Origin: Ciceribacter sp. T2.26MG-112.2
GTDB taxonomy: Bacteria > Pseudomonadota > Alphaproteobacteria > Rhizobiales > Rhizobiaceae
Length of the DNA stretch: 64,000 nt
Reading direction: 5' to 3'
Assembly: GCF_900492205.1 (NCBI RefSeq)
Contig: NZ_UEYQ01000003.1
Coordinates: forward strand, 1 to 64,000
The position numbers and the translations under genes are program-made. The notes below the pieces were generated by a model that saw only the letters and a list, made by a program, of their open reading frames with translations, did no database searches and had not been told where the DNA came from. This document shows positions 49,874 through 60,228 of this stretch, piece by piece. The stretch's first letter is position 1. Every line of letters starts with the position of its first letter.

Positions 49874-50923
49874 ATGCCGGTTGAGCCTGACCAGACGGGA
49901 TATGCGCCGCTGCATGTGAGCCTTGTCGCCAATCCGGAGGCCGGGATATCGACGCTTACCGGCATGTTCGACGTGATGAGCGCCTTCGCCATCCTGCCGA
50001 CACCGGGACGTGCTCCGGACCAGGCACCGCCGTTCCGGGTCGAGATCGTCGGCCTCCAAACAGGCCCGCTGCAACTTGCGAGCCGCGTGCCGATCACCGT
50101 CCAGCGCAGCATTGCCGAGCTTGCCACCACGGATATCGTCATCGTGCCCTCCGTCGTCGTGGGCCCCGGCGGCTGGGCGAAGGGGCGACACCCGGAACTG
50201 GTCGAATGGCTGCGCGCCATGCATCGCCGCGGGGCGCTCTTGTGCTCGGCCTGCTCCGGCTTATTCCTGCTGGCAGAGACCGGGCTCTTCGACGGCGTCG
50301 ATGCCACGGTGCATTTCGACTACGCCAAGGCCTTCTCTGCCGCGTTCCCCGAGGTGCGCGTACATCCGGAGAAGGTGCTGGTCGTGGCCGGCGAGCGGGA
50401 TGAACTGATTACCTCGGGTGCTTCCATGACGTGGCACGACCTGGCGCTCTACCTGATCGGCCGCCATGCCGGAGCGACGGCTGCCCAGGCGGTCGCACGC
50501 TTCTTCGCCCTGCAATGGCACCAGGACGGACTTGCGCCCTATATGGTCTTTGCGGGGCGAATGGATCATGGCGACCAGGTGATCAGTGTCGCGCAGGATT
50601 GGCTCGCCACGCATTTCTCGGTCGTCGATCCCCTCGGCGAGATGGTCCGGCTGACCGGTCTGTCGGAACGCACCTTCAAGCGGCGTTTCACCACTGCCAC
50701 GGGCCTCGCGCCGCTTGCCTATGTGCAGCGACTGAGGGTGGAGGATGCCAAACGCCGGCTGGAACGGACCGAGGCTCCGGTGGACGAGATCAGTTGGCAG
50801 GTCGGTTATGAGGAACCGGCCTTCTTTCGCCGGCTCTTCAAGCGTCTGACGGGCCTGACGCCCGGCGCCTATCGAAGGCGCTTCAAGGTTCCAGACTTTG
50901 CCCGCCCGAGGGGCAGGGCCTGA
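49874..50923 (+). CDS. GlxA-type AraC-family transcriptional regulator
   Basis: This 349-residue protein has an N-terminal DJ-1/PfpI-like (GATase1) domain with the nucleophile-elbow-like LLCSACSGLFLLAETGL, then a C-terminal AraC DNA-binding domain with two HTHs (LTGLSERTFKRRFTTATGLAPLAYVQRLRVEDAKRRLE and DEISWQVGYEEPAFFRRLFKRLTGLTPGAYRRRF). Start ATG after GGAGGGGAG. The divergent methyltransferase is its likely target. Confidence 0.9.
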   Translation: MPVEPDQTGYAPLHVSLVANPEAGISTLTGMFDVMSAFAILPTPGRAPDQAPPFRVEIVGLQTGPLQLASRVPITVQRSIAELATTDIVIVPSVVVGPGGWAKGRHPELVEWLRAMHRRGALLCSACSGLFLLAETGLFDGVDATVHFDYAKAFSAAFPEVRVHPEKVLVVAGERDELITSGASMTWHDLALYLIGRHAGATAAQAVARFFALQWHQDGLAPYMVFAGRMDHGDQVISVAQDWLATHFSVVDPLGEMVRLTGLSERTFKRRFTTATGLAPLAYVQRLRVEDAKRRLERTEAPVDEISWQVGYEEPAFFRRLFKRLTGLTPGAYRRRFKVPDFARPRGRA

Positions 50924-50962
50924 ACGGTGTCGGGACGCATCCTGGGCAATCCCGCTCTATTC

Positions 50963-53302
50963 TCACGCCCGCTTGCGGGCCGTCTCGATCACCAGGACGT
51001 CCGGGATGCGGACCGAAACCACGGTCCCCTTGCCCTCGCAGGAGCGGATCCGAAGGTTGCCGCCATGCAGGTTGACCAGCGAGCGGGAGATGGCAAGGCC
51101 AAGGCCCGAGCCGCCATTGCTCTTGGCATACTGGCTCTGCACCTGCTCGAAGGGCTGGCCGATCTTGCCAAGCGCTGACTTGGGAATGCCGATGCCGGTA
51201 TCGGCGATGGTGATCGCCAACTGATCGCCGATCTTGCGGGCGCGAACGGCGACCCGCCCGCCCGGCTCGGTGAACTTGACGGCATTCGACAGGATGTTGA
51301 GCAGGATCTGTTTCATCGAGCGCCGGTCGGCGGTCATGGAAAGCCCGGACGTGATGCGCTGTTCGATGCGGACATTCTTCTCCTCGGCGGGAATGGCGGT
51401 CAGGCGCAGGCTTTCTTCGATCAGCGCGTCGAGGTCGATATTCTCGCAGCGAAGCTTCATCTGCCCCGCCTCGATTTTCGACATGTCGAGAATATCGTTG
51501 ATGACGTTGAGCAGGTGCTTGCCGCTCTCGTGGATGTCGCGGGCATATTCGGAATATTTCGGCGAGCCGATCGGCCCGAACATGCCGGCGAGCAAGATCT
51601 CGGAGAAGCCGAGAATGGCATTGAGCGGCGTGCGCAGTTCGTGGCTCATATTGGCGAGGAATTCCGATTTCGCCTTGTTGGCGGCCTCGGCGCGCTCCTT
51701 CTCCGCCTGGTAATTGGCATTGGCGACCGAAAGTGCGGCCTTCTGAAGCTCCAGCTTCCTCTGCGACGAGGAGAGGTCGCCGATATTGGCCATCAGCCGG
51801 CGTTCCTGTTCGCGCAGGCGCTCCTGGTGGCGCTTCAAGAGGGTGATGTCGGTGCCGACGGAGACGAGGCCTCCGTCGCGGGTGCGACGCTCGTTGATCT
51901 GCAGCCAGCGTTCGTCGGCGAGCTGCACCTCGGTGGTGCGCGACGAGCCGCTCTGGTCGGGATCGGCGACGCGGCGCTGGATGATCGGCCGCTGGGCGGC
52001 GGCCTGAACCACGGCGCGCTCGGTACCGGGCACGAGGATGCTGTCCGGCAGGCCGTAGACGTGCTGGAAATGGCCGTTGCACATGACCAGGCGGTCGTTC
52101 TTGTCCCACAGCACGAAGGCTTCCGACGTGCACTCGATCGCGTCGGCAAGGCGCTGGTCGGCCTCGGCATAGCGCTGGGCGAGGCGATGCTGCTCGGTGA
52201 CGTCCATGGCGATGCCGATGACGTGCATGCAGCCGTTGTGGGAGCAGATGACCTGGGCGCGGGCCCGCATCCAGACATAATGGCCCTGGGCATGGCGCAT
52301 ACGGAAAATCTGGTCGATCTGCTTCGACTTGCCGCGGCCGACGGCGCGGGCGAGCGCAAAGAGATTGCCGTCGTCCGGATGCATCAGACGCGCCGCATCG
52401 GCAAAGGCCATCACCTCGCTCGACGGCGGAAGCCCCAGCATTTCGTACATCGAGCGCGACCAGAACAGCTTGCGGTTGGCGAGGTCGAAATCCCAAAGGC
52501 CGCAGCGGCCGCGCGACAGGGCCGCCTCGACCCGCATATTGCTTTCGAGGAAGATCTCGTCGGCGTCGCGGGCGCGCTTCACCTGCTGGAAATAAGCGTA
52601 GAGAATGACGCTGAGGATCAGCGATATGCCGGCGAACAGCGTGACGTTGAGGGCGATCTCGCTGCGGAAGAAGGCCATGCCCGGCTGCAGCGAATGGGCG
52701 GTGAGCAGGAGCGCGCCATCGGTGCCGATCGGGGTCAGCACGGCGAAATGGCGTTCTCCGCCAATGTCGGTCTCGATGCCGCCGCCCTCGGCGAAGCGGT
52801 GGATCGTGGCGACCTGCGGCAGCAGATTGGCGAGCGGCAGGCCGACATAGCCGGCACCGGCCGAAGACGAGGCGAAGATGCGGCCCGACGGATCGACCAT
52901 CAGCACGAAGGCCTGGCCCACCAGGCGTTCATTCGGCAGCAGGGCCTGCAGGGCGGCTTGCGCCGCCGCGCGGTCGGCGGTGACAAACAGCGCTTCATGC
53001 CCGAGAAGGGCGGCCCTCGCGGTGGTGGCGACCAGCGCCGTGGTCTGGCGCACATTGTCTTCCAGGCGGCCGTGCTCGTTGATCATGCCGGCCAGTCGCG
53101 CCAGCGCCACGACGCACAGGAAGGCAAGGATGAGCACCGGGATCGACCGGCGCAATGCGGTCTCGATCCACCGGGACGGCCCCTTGTCGGGATTGTTCAT
53201 GCCCGCGATGCGATCGCGCAGGCGGTTGAAAAATGCCACAATGACTGCAAAATTGAGTCGCAACCGCTCATCGGCTGCGGTTGCCCGCCGCACGTTCGAC
53301 AT
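50963..53302 (-). CDS. pleC: PleC/DivJ-family sensor histidine kinase
   Basis: This 779-residue kinase has two membrane segments (about 53-73 and 217-238) around a periplasmic domain of about 145 residues, two PAS domains (about 255-375 and 385-505), a coiled-coil linker, HisKA with H554 (FLANMSHELRTPLNAILGFSE) and an ATPase domain (ILSNAVKF; ADTGIGIP; GGSGLGLAI). The helix after H554 (GPIGSPKYSEYARDIHESGKHLLNVINDILDMSKIEAG) is typical of the PleC/DivJ/PdhS class that sets DivK phosphorylation. Gene context near degP, glnE and pepN fits pleC of S. meliloti. No receiver domain is present. Confidence 0.8.
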   Translation of the reverse strand: MSNVRRATAADERLRLNFAVIVAFFNRLRDRIAGMNNPDKGPSRWIETALRRSIPVLILAFLCVVALARLAGMINEHGRLEDNVRQTTALVATTARAALLGHEALFVTADRAAAQAALQALLPNERLVGQAFVLMVDPSGRIFASSSAGAGYVGLPLANLLPQVATIHRFAEGGGIETDIGGERHFAVLTPIGTDGALLLTAHSLQPGMAFFRSEIALNVTLFAGISLILSVILYAYFQQVKRARDADEIFLESNMRVEAALSRGRCGLWDFDLANRKLFWSRSMYEMLGLPPSSEVMAFADAARLMHPDDGNLFALARAVGRGKSKQIDQIFRMRHAQGHYVWMRARAQVICSHNGCMHVIGIAMDVTEQHRLAQRYAEADQRLADAIECTSEAFVLWDKNDRLVMCNGHFQHVYGLPDSILVPGTERAVVQAAAQRPIIQRRVADPDQSGSSRTTEVQLADERWLQINERRTRDGGLVSVGTDITLLKRHQERLREQERRLMANIGDLSSSQRKLELQKAALSVANANYQAEKERAEAANKAKSEFLANMSHELRTPLNAILGFSEILLAGMFGPIGSPKYSEYARDIHESGKHLLNVINDILDMSKIEAGQMKLRCENIDLDALIEESLRLTAIPAEEKNVRIEQRITSGLSMTADRRSMKQILLNILSNAVKFTEPGGRVAVRARKIGDQLAITIADTGIGIPKSALGKIGQPFEQVQSQYAKSNGGSGLGLAISRSLVNLHGGNLRIRSCEGKGTVVSVRIPDVLVIETARKRA

Positions 53303-53546
53303 TGTCCCTGCCTCGATCCCTCGCGTGATCCGAACCGCCGCTCGCCCGAATCTGACTCAATGAATCATCCGTGATTCGCCTTGTCCAGACGGGTTTGGTG
53401 AACAAAATCTTAAGCCCTTAATCCGAATCGGCTTTTTTTGTGCAGTCCGTGCCAAACGCTTGAATCTGATTGAAAACATCCCCCTCCGTCGCCTATCGAT
53501 AGGGCCGCCGATCAATGCGGGCAGGGCCCGAAGGAGAGTTTCCGAC

Positions 53547-54539
53547 ATGGGTTCGACACCACTTCGCCGGTCACCGTCGCGGGCCGCGACGGCCCTTGCC
53601 GTCCTGGCCTTGCTGCTGGGCGCTCGGCCCGTCCTCGCCGTCGAGCCGAAGCCGCCGGAACTCTATGGCGAGATCACCGCGGAACAGGCCGCGGAAGCCG
53701 ACCAGTTTGCCCTCAACAACGCCATCGCCACCGTCTTTCACGAGGCGGGCCACATGCTCATTTCGGAATTTTCGCTTCCCGTACTGGGCAAGGAGGAGGA
53801 CGCGGTCGATGCGTTGGCGGTCCTGCTCCTGTTGGAAGCGGAAGACGAGGATTTCAACAGCGTGGTCGAGGATTGGGCCAATGTCTGGTTCCTCACTGCC
53901 GGCGCCAAGGAAGACGAGGAGGACATGGCGTTCTGGGACAGCCACGGTCTCGACGAGCAGCGCGCCTATTCGACCGTGTGCCTGATGGTCGGCAAGGACA
54001 AGAAACGGTTCCACGACTTCGCCCAATCCATCGAATACCCCGACTACCGCTTCGAGGAATGCCTTGTAGAATACCAGAGCCTGCTGCGAAGCTGGGAAAA
54101 GGTGCTCGGACCGCACGAGGCGGCCAAGGGCGACAAGACCGCGTTCAAGATCACCTATGCACCGACCAGGGACCCGCGGCTCGCCCATTTCCGCGAGCTG
54201 ATCAAGACGGCGGGCGTCATGGAAATGGTCGCCGCGGCTTTTTCCGGCAGCTACAAGCTCAAGGACGGGATCAAGCTGACGGCGACCGAATGCGGCGAGG
54301 CCAATGCCTTCTGGAGCCCGGACGATCGGGAAATGACGCTGTGCTACGAGGATCTACTCAACAGCGCCGAGCTCGATGCGCAGTGGTATATCGACAATCC
54401 GGACGGGGAAGAGGATAGGAGCGAAGACGACACGGTCGAAGACGAGGAAGCGGTCGAAGACCGGGACGTCGGACAGCCGAGCCCGCCGCGTGAGCGCGAT
54501 GCCGGGTCGCCCCGGGCCGGAGGGTCGCGCTCCGGCTGA
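53547..54539 (+). CDS. DUF4344 secreted metallopeptidase
   Basis: This 330-residue protein has a signal peptide (ending near RPVLA, residue 31), and a zinc-peptidase motif HEAGH at 65-69 followed by a downstream acidic ligand candidate in GKEEDAVDAL (E83/E84), as in DUF4344 metallopeptidases. CLMVGKDKKRFHDF, EECLVEYQ and TLCYEDLL hold cysteines that may pair in the periplasm. The C-terminal 60 residues are acidic and disordered. Start ATG after AAGGAGAG. Substrate unknown. Confidence 0.85.
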   Translation: MGSTPLRRSPSRAATALAVLALLLGARPVLAVEPKPPELYGEITAEQAAEADQFALNNAIATVFHEAGHMLISEFSLPVLGKEEDAVDALAVLLLLEAEDEDFNSVVEDWANVWFLTAGAKEDEEDMAFWDSHGLDEQRAYSTVCLMVGKDKKRFHDFAQSIEYPDYRFEECLVEYQSLLRSWEKVLGPHEAAKGDKTAFKITYAPTRDPRLAHFRELIKTAGVMEMVAAAFSGSYKLKDGIKLTATECGEANAFWSPDDREMTLCYEDLLNSAELDAQWYIDNPDGEEDRSEDDTVEDEEAVEDRDVGQPSPPRERDAGSPRAGGSRSG

Positions 54540-54596
54540 CGCCGCGTCCGCCGGAGAACCTCGCTCGACGCATGGGCTTGCCGGGGTGTGGCATGG

Positions 54597-54634
54597 CGTC
54601 CGGAACCGGTGAGCATCGATTCCGGACGTGATTT
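54597..54634 (+). terminator. hairpin after the DUF4344 gene, terminator-like
   Basis: CGTCCGGAA (54597-54605) pairs perfectly with TTCCGGACG (54620-54628), followed by TGATTTT. It lies between two convergent genes and may end transcripts from both sides. Confidence 0.6.
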
Positions 54635-54642
54635 TAGAAAAG

Positions 54643-57291
54643 TCAGCCCTTCAACATCCGCTCGACGATGTCGGCGACGTCGGACGACAGCGACGGCGCG
54701 CGTTCGATGGTCATCAGCGCCTCGCGGGCCTGATCGGCGCGCACCGGCTCGAGCAGGCGCCAGGAGCGCAGGGCCGTCAACAGGCGGGCGGCAAGCTGCG
54801 GATTGCGCTTGTCGATCGCCAGGATCTCTTCGGCGAAGAAGTGATAGGCCTTGCCGTCCGGCCGGTTGAAGCCGGTCGGGTTGGCAAAGGCAAAAGTGCC
54901 GATCAGCGCGCGCACCCGGTTCGGGTTGGACGCGGTGAAATGCGGGTTCTGCATCAGGCGCATCACGCGGTCGAGTGCGCCTTCGCCCGGAATGGTCGCC
55001 TGGATCGAGAACCACTTGTCGAGCACCAGCGCATTGGCGGCGAAACGGCTCTCGAAGGATGAAAGCGCGGCATGGGTCTCGGTCGCATCCGGGAAGCGAT
55101 GGGCGAGCACGGTCAGCGCCTGCGACAGGTCCGTCATGTTGTCGGCCTTGGCATAGGCTTCCGCCGCGCCGGCCGGACTGTTGTCGCTGAGCGCCAGGAA
55201 GCTGAGGGCGGCATTGCGCAGCGCTCGACGACCGGCACCGGCGGCATCGGGGCTGAACGGGGTCGATGCGGCAAGCCCGTCATAAAGGCTGCGGAACGTG
55301 GAAGCGCCGGCCGTGGCGATCGCGGACAGGATCGCCTGACGACCCTGGTGGATGGCGTCCGGGTCGTTGTTGGCGCCGAGCTCGCGGGCAATGTCGGATT
55401 CGCTCGGCAGCGCCAGAGCCTGGGCGCGGAAGGCCGGCTCGAGACTGTCGTCCGAGGCAATCGCCAGCAGCGCATCGCAAAGCGAGGCGTCGCATTCGAC
55501 CGGCTTGCCACCCGCAGCTGCCTTGGCGGCGGCGGTGAGGTTGGGAAGGGCCAGATCGGTGATCGCCTGCCAGCGGGCGAAGAGATCGCTGTCATGGCGG
55601 GCAATATGGGCGAGGTCGTCGGTGGTCTGGGAAAAGTGCAGGTTCACCGGTGCGGAGAAGCCACGGTTGAGCGAAACGACCGGCCGCGCGCCGATGCCGG
55701 CGAACACGAAGGTCTGGCTGCGTTCGGTGAGGTGCAGGACGTCGCCGGTGACCTCGCCGCCGCTCACCGCGCTCGGTTGTGCTTCCGCGCCGTTTTCGCC
55801 GATCAGCGTAAACTTCAGCGGAATGTGCATGGGCTCCTTGGCCGTCTGGCCGGGGGTCGCGGGAACCATCTGCTCAAGCGAAAGCGAAAAGGTCTTGGCG
55901 CTCGCGTCGTAGGACGACGAGACGGTGATCTGCGGCGTGCCGGCCTGGTGGTACCAGAGCGAGAACTGGGTGAGATCGCGACCGCTCGCATCCTCGAAGC
56001 ACTTGACGAAGTCCTCGACGGTGGCGGCGTCGCCGTCATGGCGCTCGAAATAGAGGTCCATGCCCTTCTTGAACCCGTCGCGACCAAGAATGGTCGCGAT
56101 CATGCGGGTGACTTCCGAGCCCTTCTCGTAGACGGTCGTCGTGTAGAAATTGTTGATTTCGCGATACTTTGTCGGACGCACCGGATGAGCGAGCGGACCT
56201 GAATCCTCGGGGAACTGCTCCGAGCGCAGGTGCCGGACCTCGGCGATTCGCTTGACGGCGCGCGAGCGCTGGTCGGCGGAGAATTCGTGGTCGCGATAGA
56301 CGGTCAGGCCTTCCTTCAGGCACAGCTGGAACCAGTCGCGGCAGGTGATGCGGTTGCCGGTCCAGTTGTGGAAGTACTCGTGGGCGATGATCGCCTCGAT
56401 ATTGGCATAGTCCTGGTCGGTTGCGGTCTCCGGGTCGGCCAGCACATATTTGTCGTTGAAGATGTTGAGACCCTTGTTCTCCATCGCCCCCATGTTGAAG
56501 TCGGAGACGGCGACGATCATGAAGATGTCGAGATCGTATTCGCGGCCGAACACTTCCTGGTCCCATTTCATCGAGCGCTTCAGCGCGTCCATGGCATAGG
56601 CCGCGCGGGCCTCCTTGCCATGCTCGACATAGATCTTCAGCGCCACCTCGCGCTCCGACATGGTGACGAAGGTATCCTCGACCACGCCGAGATCGCCGGC
56701 GACCAGGGCAAACAGATAGGACGGCTTCGGATGCGGGTCGAACCAGGCGGCGAAATGCTTGCCTTCGCCATAGCCGGCGCCGCCGAGGAAGTTGCCGTTG
56801 GATAAAAGCAGCGGGTTGGCGGCCTTGTCGGCGATGATGTTGACCGTATAGACGGCGAGCACGTCCGGGCGGTCGGGGAAGAAAGTGATGCGGCGGAAGC
56901 CTTCCGCCTCGCACTGGGTGCAGTAGATGCCGTTCGAGCGATAGAGGCCCATCAACTGGGTATTGGCCTCCGGATTGATCAGCGTGGTGATGGTGATCTC
57001 GAAGGGGACGCTTGCCGGCAGGTCGCGGATCGTCAGGCTGTCGGGCGTCTCGGTATAACGCTCGGGCGCAAGCTCGATCTGGTCGAACAGCAGGCCGGTC
57101 ATCTTCAGCTCGTCCCCATCGAGCACCAGCGGGGCATTGGGGTCGGCACCTTCGCGGCGGTGGAAGATCAGACGCGCCTCAACCTTGGTCTCGGTCGGAT
57201 CGAGTTCGAAGGTGAGATCCACGCGTTCCAGGACGAAGTCGGTGGGGCGGTAGTCTGCCAGATGGATGATCCGGCCGGTGTCTGTTCGCAT
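54643..57291 (-). CDS. pepN: aminopeptidase N (M1 family)
   Basis: This 882-residue cytoplasmic metallopeptidase has the exopeptidase motif GAMEN (268-272), zinc site HEYFH (304-308) with E327 as third ligand (KEGLT) and a proton-donor tyrosine region, then the C-terminal helical domain. It belongs to the bacterial alanyl aminopeptidase branch (PepN of E. coli type). It is monocistronic; the 258-base upstream gap shows no recognised element. Confidence 0.95.
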   Translation of the reverse strand: MRTDTGRIIHLADYRPTDFVLERVDLTFELDPTETKVEARLIFHRREGADPNAPLVLDGDELKMTGLLFDQIELAPERYTETPDSLTIRDLPASVPFEITITTLINPEANTQLMGLYRSNGIYCTQCEAEGFRRITFFPDRPDVLAVYTVNIIADKAANPLLLSNGNFLGGAGYGEGKHFAAWFDPHPKPSYLFALVAGDLGVVEDTFVTMSEREVALKIYVEHGKEARAAYAMDALKRSMKWDQEVFGREYDLDIFMIVAVSDFNMGAMENKGLNIFNDKYVLADPETATDQDYANIEAIIAHEYFHNWTGNRITCRDWFQLCLKEGLTVYRDHEFSADQRSRAVKRIAEVRHLRSEQFPEDSGPLAHPVRPTKYREINNFYTTTVYEKGSEVTRMIATILGRDGFKKGMDLYFERHDGDAATVEDFVKCFEDASGRDLTQFSLWYHQAGTPQITVSSSYDASAKTFSLSLEQMVPATPGQTAKEPMHIPLKFTLIGENGAEAQPSAVSGGEVTGDVLHLTERSQTFVFAGIGARPVVSLNRGFSAPVNLHFSQTTDDLAHIARHDSDLFARWQAITDLALPNLTAAAKAAAGGKPVECDASLCDALLAIASDDSLEPAFRAQALALPSESDIARELGANNDPDAIHQGRQAILSAIATAGASTFRSLYDGLAASTPFSPDAAGAGRRALRNAALSFLALSDNSPAGAAEAYAKADNMTDLSQALTVLAHRFPDATETHAALSSFESRFAANALVLDKWFSIQATIPGEGALDRVMRLMQNPHFTASNPNRVRALIGTFAFANPTGFNRPDGKAYHFFAEEILAIDKRNPQLAARLLTALRSWRLLEPVRADQAREALMTIERAPSLSSDVADIVERMLKG

Positions 57292-57549
57292 TGTCTATCC
57301 TGATCTCGTCCGTGAGCCGCCTTGCGTGATCATGATAACCGAACATGCGCCTGCAAGGATGTGATTTCGTCGCAGATACTGACACACATTTCTGAACGAT
57401 TGTTAAAAAGCCTAGAAATAAACCGTCTCTGTCGAGGGCGCGGACCTGAGCAATTCTATTCGCATTGCTGGATATGTGCTCGCGCTTGGCAGTAATAACC
57501 AAGACATGTGGCAGCGACTTCGCGCCTGCCGAAGCCTTGTTCAAAGCGC

Positions 57550-58659
57550 CTACCGGATGCCGAGCCGGGCGCGGATGGCATCTTCGTTTTCGGTCTGCTG
57601 GATGATGACGCCGTACCAGCCGAGCCCGTCATAATCCTCGTAGCCGAGCGTCCTGGCAAAGGCGACGATCGAGCCGGAATGGTCGTAATAGCTGCCGCGC
57701 ATGGCCTGATCCGGGTTGGCGAGCGCGAAATGGGTGTAGCGTCGCGCCGGGTTGCTGGAGGCGATCACCCGCAGCGCTCCGTCCAGCAGCAGGACTTCCG
57801 TCTTCTCCGCCACTTGCGGCGGCAGATTGGCCTCCTTCTCGACGATCGCCTGGCCCTGCGCCTGCCAGTCGAAATAGACGCCGAGCGTCCCGACCAGCCG
57901 GCCGTCGGTCTGGCCGCCCTCGCGGATGCCGGTGGCATAGACCAGCACGTCGCGGTTGTCGTGCAGCGAGCTGGGCTTGACCTCGTCGACGATATAGTCG
58001 TCGCCGCTCGCGCAGTTCTTTGCGGCGACAAACCACGGATCGCCGGCAAGGTTGCGGTCTTTCAGGCCGCGTTGGAAGCGTGGATTGGCGGAGGCGACGA
58101 CGCGGCCGCTCGAATCGGTCATCACCAGGTCGAGATAGACGGAATAGAAGCGGTTGATCACGCCGAGCCGCTCTGCGGCATAGGCGAGGCGCTCGGCGGT
58201 CGGATCGCCAAGCGCCTGCCAGAGCGCCGGATCGGTCGCCCACCAGCGCACATCGGCGGTGCGCTCGAACAGGTTGCGGACGATGAATTGCACCAGCGTC
58301 TGGGCAAGGTCGGTCAGCCGCACGCCTTCCATCTCGCCGACCAAGGCGTCGGCCATCTCCCGGCCCAGCCCGATGCGGCCAAGCACGTTTTCCTGGAAAC
58401 GGGCGGCGATTTCGGCGGCACCCTGGGCTAGGCGCTGCACCTCGTGGGCCACGACCGCAAAACCTTTGCCGGTCTCGCCTGCGCGCGCCGCCTCGATCAG
58501 CGCATTGATGGCAAGCAGCCGGATCTGCCGGACGACATGGGTATTGTCGGCGCTGAACCGCTCGAGATCGACGCCGATCCCCTCGGTGACGACGCGCATG
58601 GAGCGCGGCGTGGCCGCATCGACGGTGGCGGGTTTCTGCTTCGGCGCGAGATCGGACAT
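57550..58659 (-). CDS. soluble chemoreceptor-like protein, MCP tip fragment plus Cache domain
   Basis: This 369-residue protein starts with a short MCP signalling hairpin ([40 protein letters not shown], about residues 46-86), followed by a Cache-type ligand domain (about 110-345: [53 protein letters not shown]). No membrane segment or signal peptide is seen, so signalling and sensing parts are both cytoplasmic and in reversed order. The ATG at 58659 is chosen by start of conserved sequence. It may join polar receptor arrays or act on its own. Confidence 0.8.
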   Translation of the reverse strand: MSDLAPKQKPATVDAATPRSMRVVTEGIGVDLERFSADNTHVVRQIRLLAINALIEAARAGETGKGFAVVAHEVQRLAQGAAEIAARFQENVLGRIGLGREMADALVGEMEGVRLTDLAQTLVQFIVRNLFERTADVRWWATDPALWQALGDPTAERLAYAAERLGVINRFYSVYLDLVMTDSSGRVVASANPRFQRGLKDRNLAGDPWFVAAKNCASGDDYIVDEVKPSSLHDNRDVLVYATGIREGGQTDGRLVGTLGVYFDWQAQGQAIVEKEANLPPQVAEKTEVLLLDGALRVIASSNPARRYTHFALANPDQAMRGSYYDHSGSIVAFARTLGYEDYDGLGWYGVIIQQTENEDAIRARLGIR

Positions 58660-59032
58660 CGGAGATTCACCGCGGGCAAGTTGATCGCGCGTCCGGAGGT
58701 CGAGAGACGACCGAGCGGGCGAAGGCAATACAGGGATTGGTCTTTGAAGTATAATCCTTGACATTGGTTAATCATGTATAAATCCAAAAGTATATAAATC
58801 TGATTTGCTTGTTGTATCTGGTGGCATTATTTGTGCAATTGCCTATATTGCAGGCAGGGGTTGAGTGTTTGCCTACGCAACATGGCCTTGTCCGGGCGCC
58901 TTGGAAGTGCCACTCTGGCAAAACAGGATTCTGTCAAGCGCGCGAGCGCTGGCGTCTTCCTTTCCTCCGCTCCCTTCCCCGCGTCCCAGACATCGCCCCC
59001 AGACACCGCCTCCCAGATACCGAGTTCCGCCG
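58660..59032. other. gap between the chemoreceptor-like gene and the EamA exporter gene
   Basis: The stretch 58745-58860 is AT-rich (TTGACATTGGTTAATCATG, then TATAAATCC and TATATAAATC) and should hold promoters for both divergent genes, but no box pair with proper spacing can be named with confidence. TTAACCAAT on the minus strand is close to a CtrA half-site. The rest has coding-like GC content without a supported gene. Confidence 0.4.
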
Positions 59033-59971
59033 ATGGCCGTTGCCGCTACAAATCCGCTTCGCGGCATATTGATGAAAATTGCCTCCGTCACCGTCTTCGT
59101 CGGCATGCAGGCCTCGATCAAGCTGGCGGGCTCCGGCATGCCCTCCGGTCAGATTACCTTCTACCGCTCCGCCTTCGCCATCGTGCCGATCCTGGTCTAT
59201 CTTGCGCTTCGCGGCGAACTGCGGTCCGCCTTCCAGACCAGCAATCCGTTGGGCCACCTGAAGCGGGGCCTGATCGGCGTCGCCGCCATGGGCGTCGGCT
59301 TTTACGGCCTGGTGCTTCTGCCGCTGCCGGATGCGATCGCCATCGGCTATGCCATGCCGCTTCTGGCGGTCGTCTTTGCCGCCCTCTTTCTCGGCGAGAC
59401 GGTCAGGGCCTATCGCTGGACGGCGGTCTTCGTCGGCTTGATCGGGGTGATGATCATTTCCTGGCCGAAGCTGACGCTGTTCAGCCAGCAGGGCTTCGGC
59501 TCGACCGCGGCGACCGGCGCGCTGGCCGTGCTCGTCTCGGCCGGTCTCGGCGCGGCCGCCATGCTGCAGGTGCGCCAGCTTGTGCAGGAGGAAAAGACTG
59601 CGACCATCGTCCTGTTCTTCTCGCTCACCGCCTCGCTGCTCTCGGCCGTCACCTGGTTCTTCGGCTGGCAGGTGCTGAGCTGGGAGGCGCTGGGGCTGAT
59701 GGCGCTGGCCGGTTTCTTCGGCGGGCTGGGCCAGATCCTGTTGACCGAGAGTTACCGCCATGCCGACGTCTCGACCGTGGCGCCGTTCGAATACACCTCG
59801 ATCATCCTCGGCTCGGTCATCGCCTATCTGTTGTTCGACGAGGTGCCGACCCTGACCACCCTGGTCGGCGCGGCGATCGTCGTCGGGGCCGGGATCTTCA
59901 TCATCTACCGCGAACACCGGCTCGGCCTGGAGCGCCGCGCCGCGCGCAAGGCGGCGACCCCGCAGGGCTGA
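59033..59971 (+). CDS. EamA-family (DMT superfamily) membrane transporter
   Basis: This 312-residue protein has ten hydrophobic segments in two EamA repeats (first: ILMKIASVTVFVGMQASIKLAG ... LLAVVFAALFLGETVRAYRW; second ending APFEYTSIILGSVIAYLLFDEVPTLTTLVGAAIVVGAGIFI). Both repeats end in the typical LGE/FDE-xxT motif. It is a metabolite exporter of unknown substrate; the ATG at 59033 starts the first repeat. Confidence 0.9.
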   Translation: MAVAATNPLRGILMKIASVTVFVGMQASIKLAGSGMPSGQITFYRSAFAIVPILVYLALRGELRSAFQTSNPLGHLKRGLIGVAAMGVGFYGLVLLPLPDAIAIGYAMPLLAVVFAALFLGETVRAYRWTAVFVGLIGVMIISWPKLTLFSQQGFGSTAATGALAVLVSAGLGAAAMLQVRQLVQEEKTATIVLFFSLTASLLSAVTWFFGWQVLSWEALGLMALAGFFGGLGQILLTESYRHADVSTVAPFEYTSIILGSVIAYLLFDEVPTLTTLVGAAIVVGAGIFIIYREHRLGLERRAARKAATPQG

Positions 59972-60228
59972 CCGCGGCGACAAGATCGGTCCCGTTTTAC
60001 CGTTCCGGCTTTTCTTTTCTTGCGTCAGGGCGATAAAGATTGAAACAGGGGGAAGGTTGTGGCTAGTCTAGCGGGCGCCGCCGAGAGCAAACCCAACCCG
60101 ATCGACGTAGAATTTCATGACCCTGGACTGCGAAATGACCCATCCGGACCGCACAGCGCGGCCGGGCGCCGACAGCCGGCCACGGTTGATGCGTGATCGA
60201 TGCGTCAAGGCGAAGGGGAGGGCACGCC

